Origin: J134 sp964484045
GTDB lineage: Bacteria; Pseudomonadota; Alphaproteobacteria; Sphingomonadales; Rhodothalassiaceae
Direction: 5' to 3'
DNA: 64,000 nt
NCBI GenBank assembly: GCA_964484045.1
Contig: CAZAEP010000001.1
Location: 14,539 to 78,538, forward strand
Shown here one piece after another: positions 63,933 through 64,000 of this stretch (position 1 is its first letter; each line of letters starts with the position of its first letter). The notes beneath the pieces are model-generated. The model saw nothing but the letters and a program-made list of their open reading frames with translations, did not search any database and was not told the origin of the DNA. Position numbers and translations under genes: made by a program.

Positions 63933-64000
63933 GGGACGGGATTGCGATCGCCGGCAAGAGAGGCGATGATCGGCCGCCATCGAACGGCATCAGGGGAGAG

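Overview
The window is a GC-rich, densely coded stretch of an alphaproteobacterial chromosome. The lineage call rests on gene content and order: a DivL-type pseudo-histidine kinase ahead of tsaE-amgK-murU-addB-addA-trxA, COQ9, DUF2336, the mutS-glnD-murJ-trpS series, IHF-beta next to ribosomal protein S1, and DapD/DapE of the succinylase lysine branch. I cannot name a genus. No rRNA, tRNA, CRISPR array, insertion sequence or phage gene was seen. Almost everything is core chromosome; the more accessory part is about 10.8-24.8 kb.

Layout. 0-10.8 kb (+): end of divL, tsaE, peptidoglycan-recycling kinase and nucleotidyltransferase (amgK, murU), the AddAB double-strand-break nuclease/helicase, and thioredoxin. 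10.8-13.5 kb (-): a tight three-gene set of exported proteins (di-haem peroxidase, Tat-exported metallophosphoesterase, mono-haem cytochrome c). 13.6-22.3 kb: a class III CoA-transferase, two paralogous TonB-dependent receptors and a divergent short-chain dehydrogenase, which looks like an uptake/catabolism island. 22.5-24.8 kb: a secreted subtilase with an inserted Cys-His-x-Pro-Pro-Gly module and an Asp-rich tail, closed by a clear terminator.

24.8-31.4 kb: bioF-bioD, a small conserved-looking protein, an alkyltransferase-like DNA repair protein, methylthioadenosine phosphorylase, dapD-dapE and a HAD pyrimidine nucleotidase. 31.4-34.4 kb: a PAS-GAF-GGDEF diguanylate cyclase coupled to a DUF2336 protein, preceded by an exact TTAA-N7-TTAA CtrA-type box. 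34.4-37.2 kb (-): plsC, cysE, cysK. 37.2-41.1 kb: a MASE1 histidine kinase behind an 8-codon leader ORF, rpsU with a long repeat-bearing leader, COQ9, and a TetR regulator with a nested palindromic operator. 41.2-43.4 kb (-): malic enzyme.

43.5-54.6 kb (+): mutS, glnD, murJ, trpS, two paralogous DUF4136-type lipoproteins, a universal stress protein and an Nfu-type Fe-S carrier. 54.6-59.4 kb (-): pyrF, a LapA-like membrane protein, ihfB, rpsA, cmk and an ArsC-family reductase. 59.5-64 kb: a secreted M14 carboxypeptidase-like protein, a SufU/IscU-type scaffold, hisI and gloB.

Functional links. The DivL fragment and the CtrA-type box suggest the cell-cycle CckA-DivL-CtrA circuit operates here and may control the c-di-GMP module. 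The least explained parts are the peroxidase-phosphoesterase-cytochrome operon, the unusual subtilase and the GGDEF-DUF2336 pair. Starts were chosen from Shine-Dalgarno spacing, family N-termini and overlaps with upstream stop codons.
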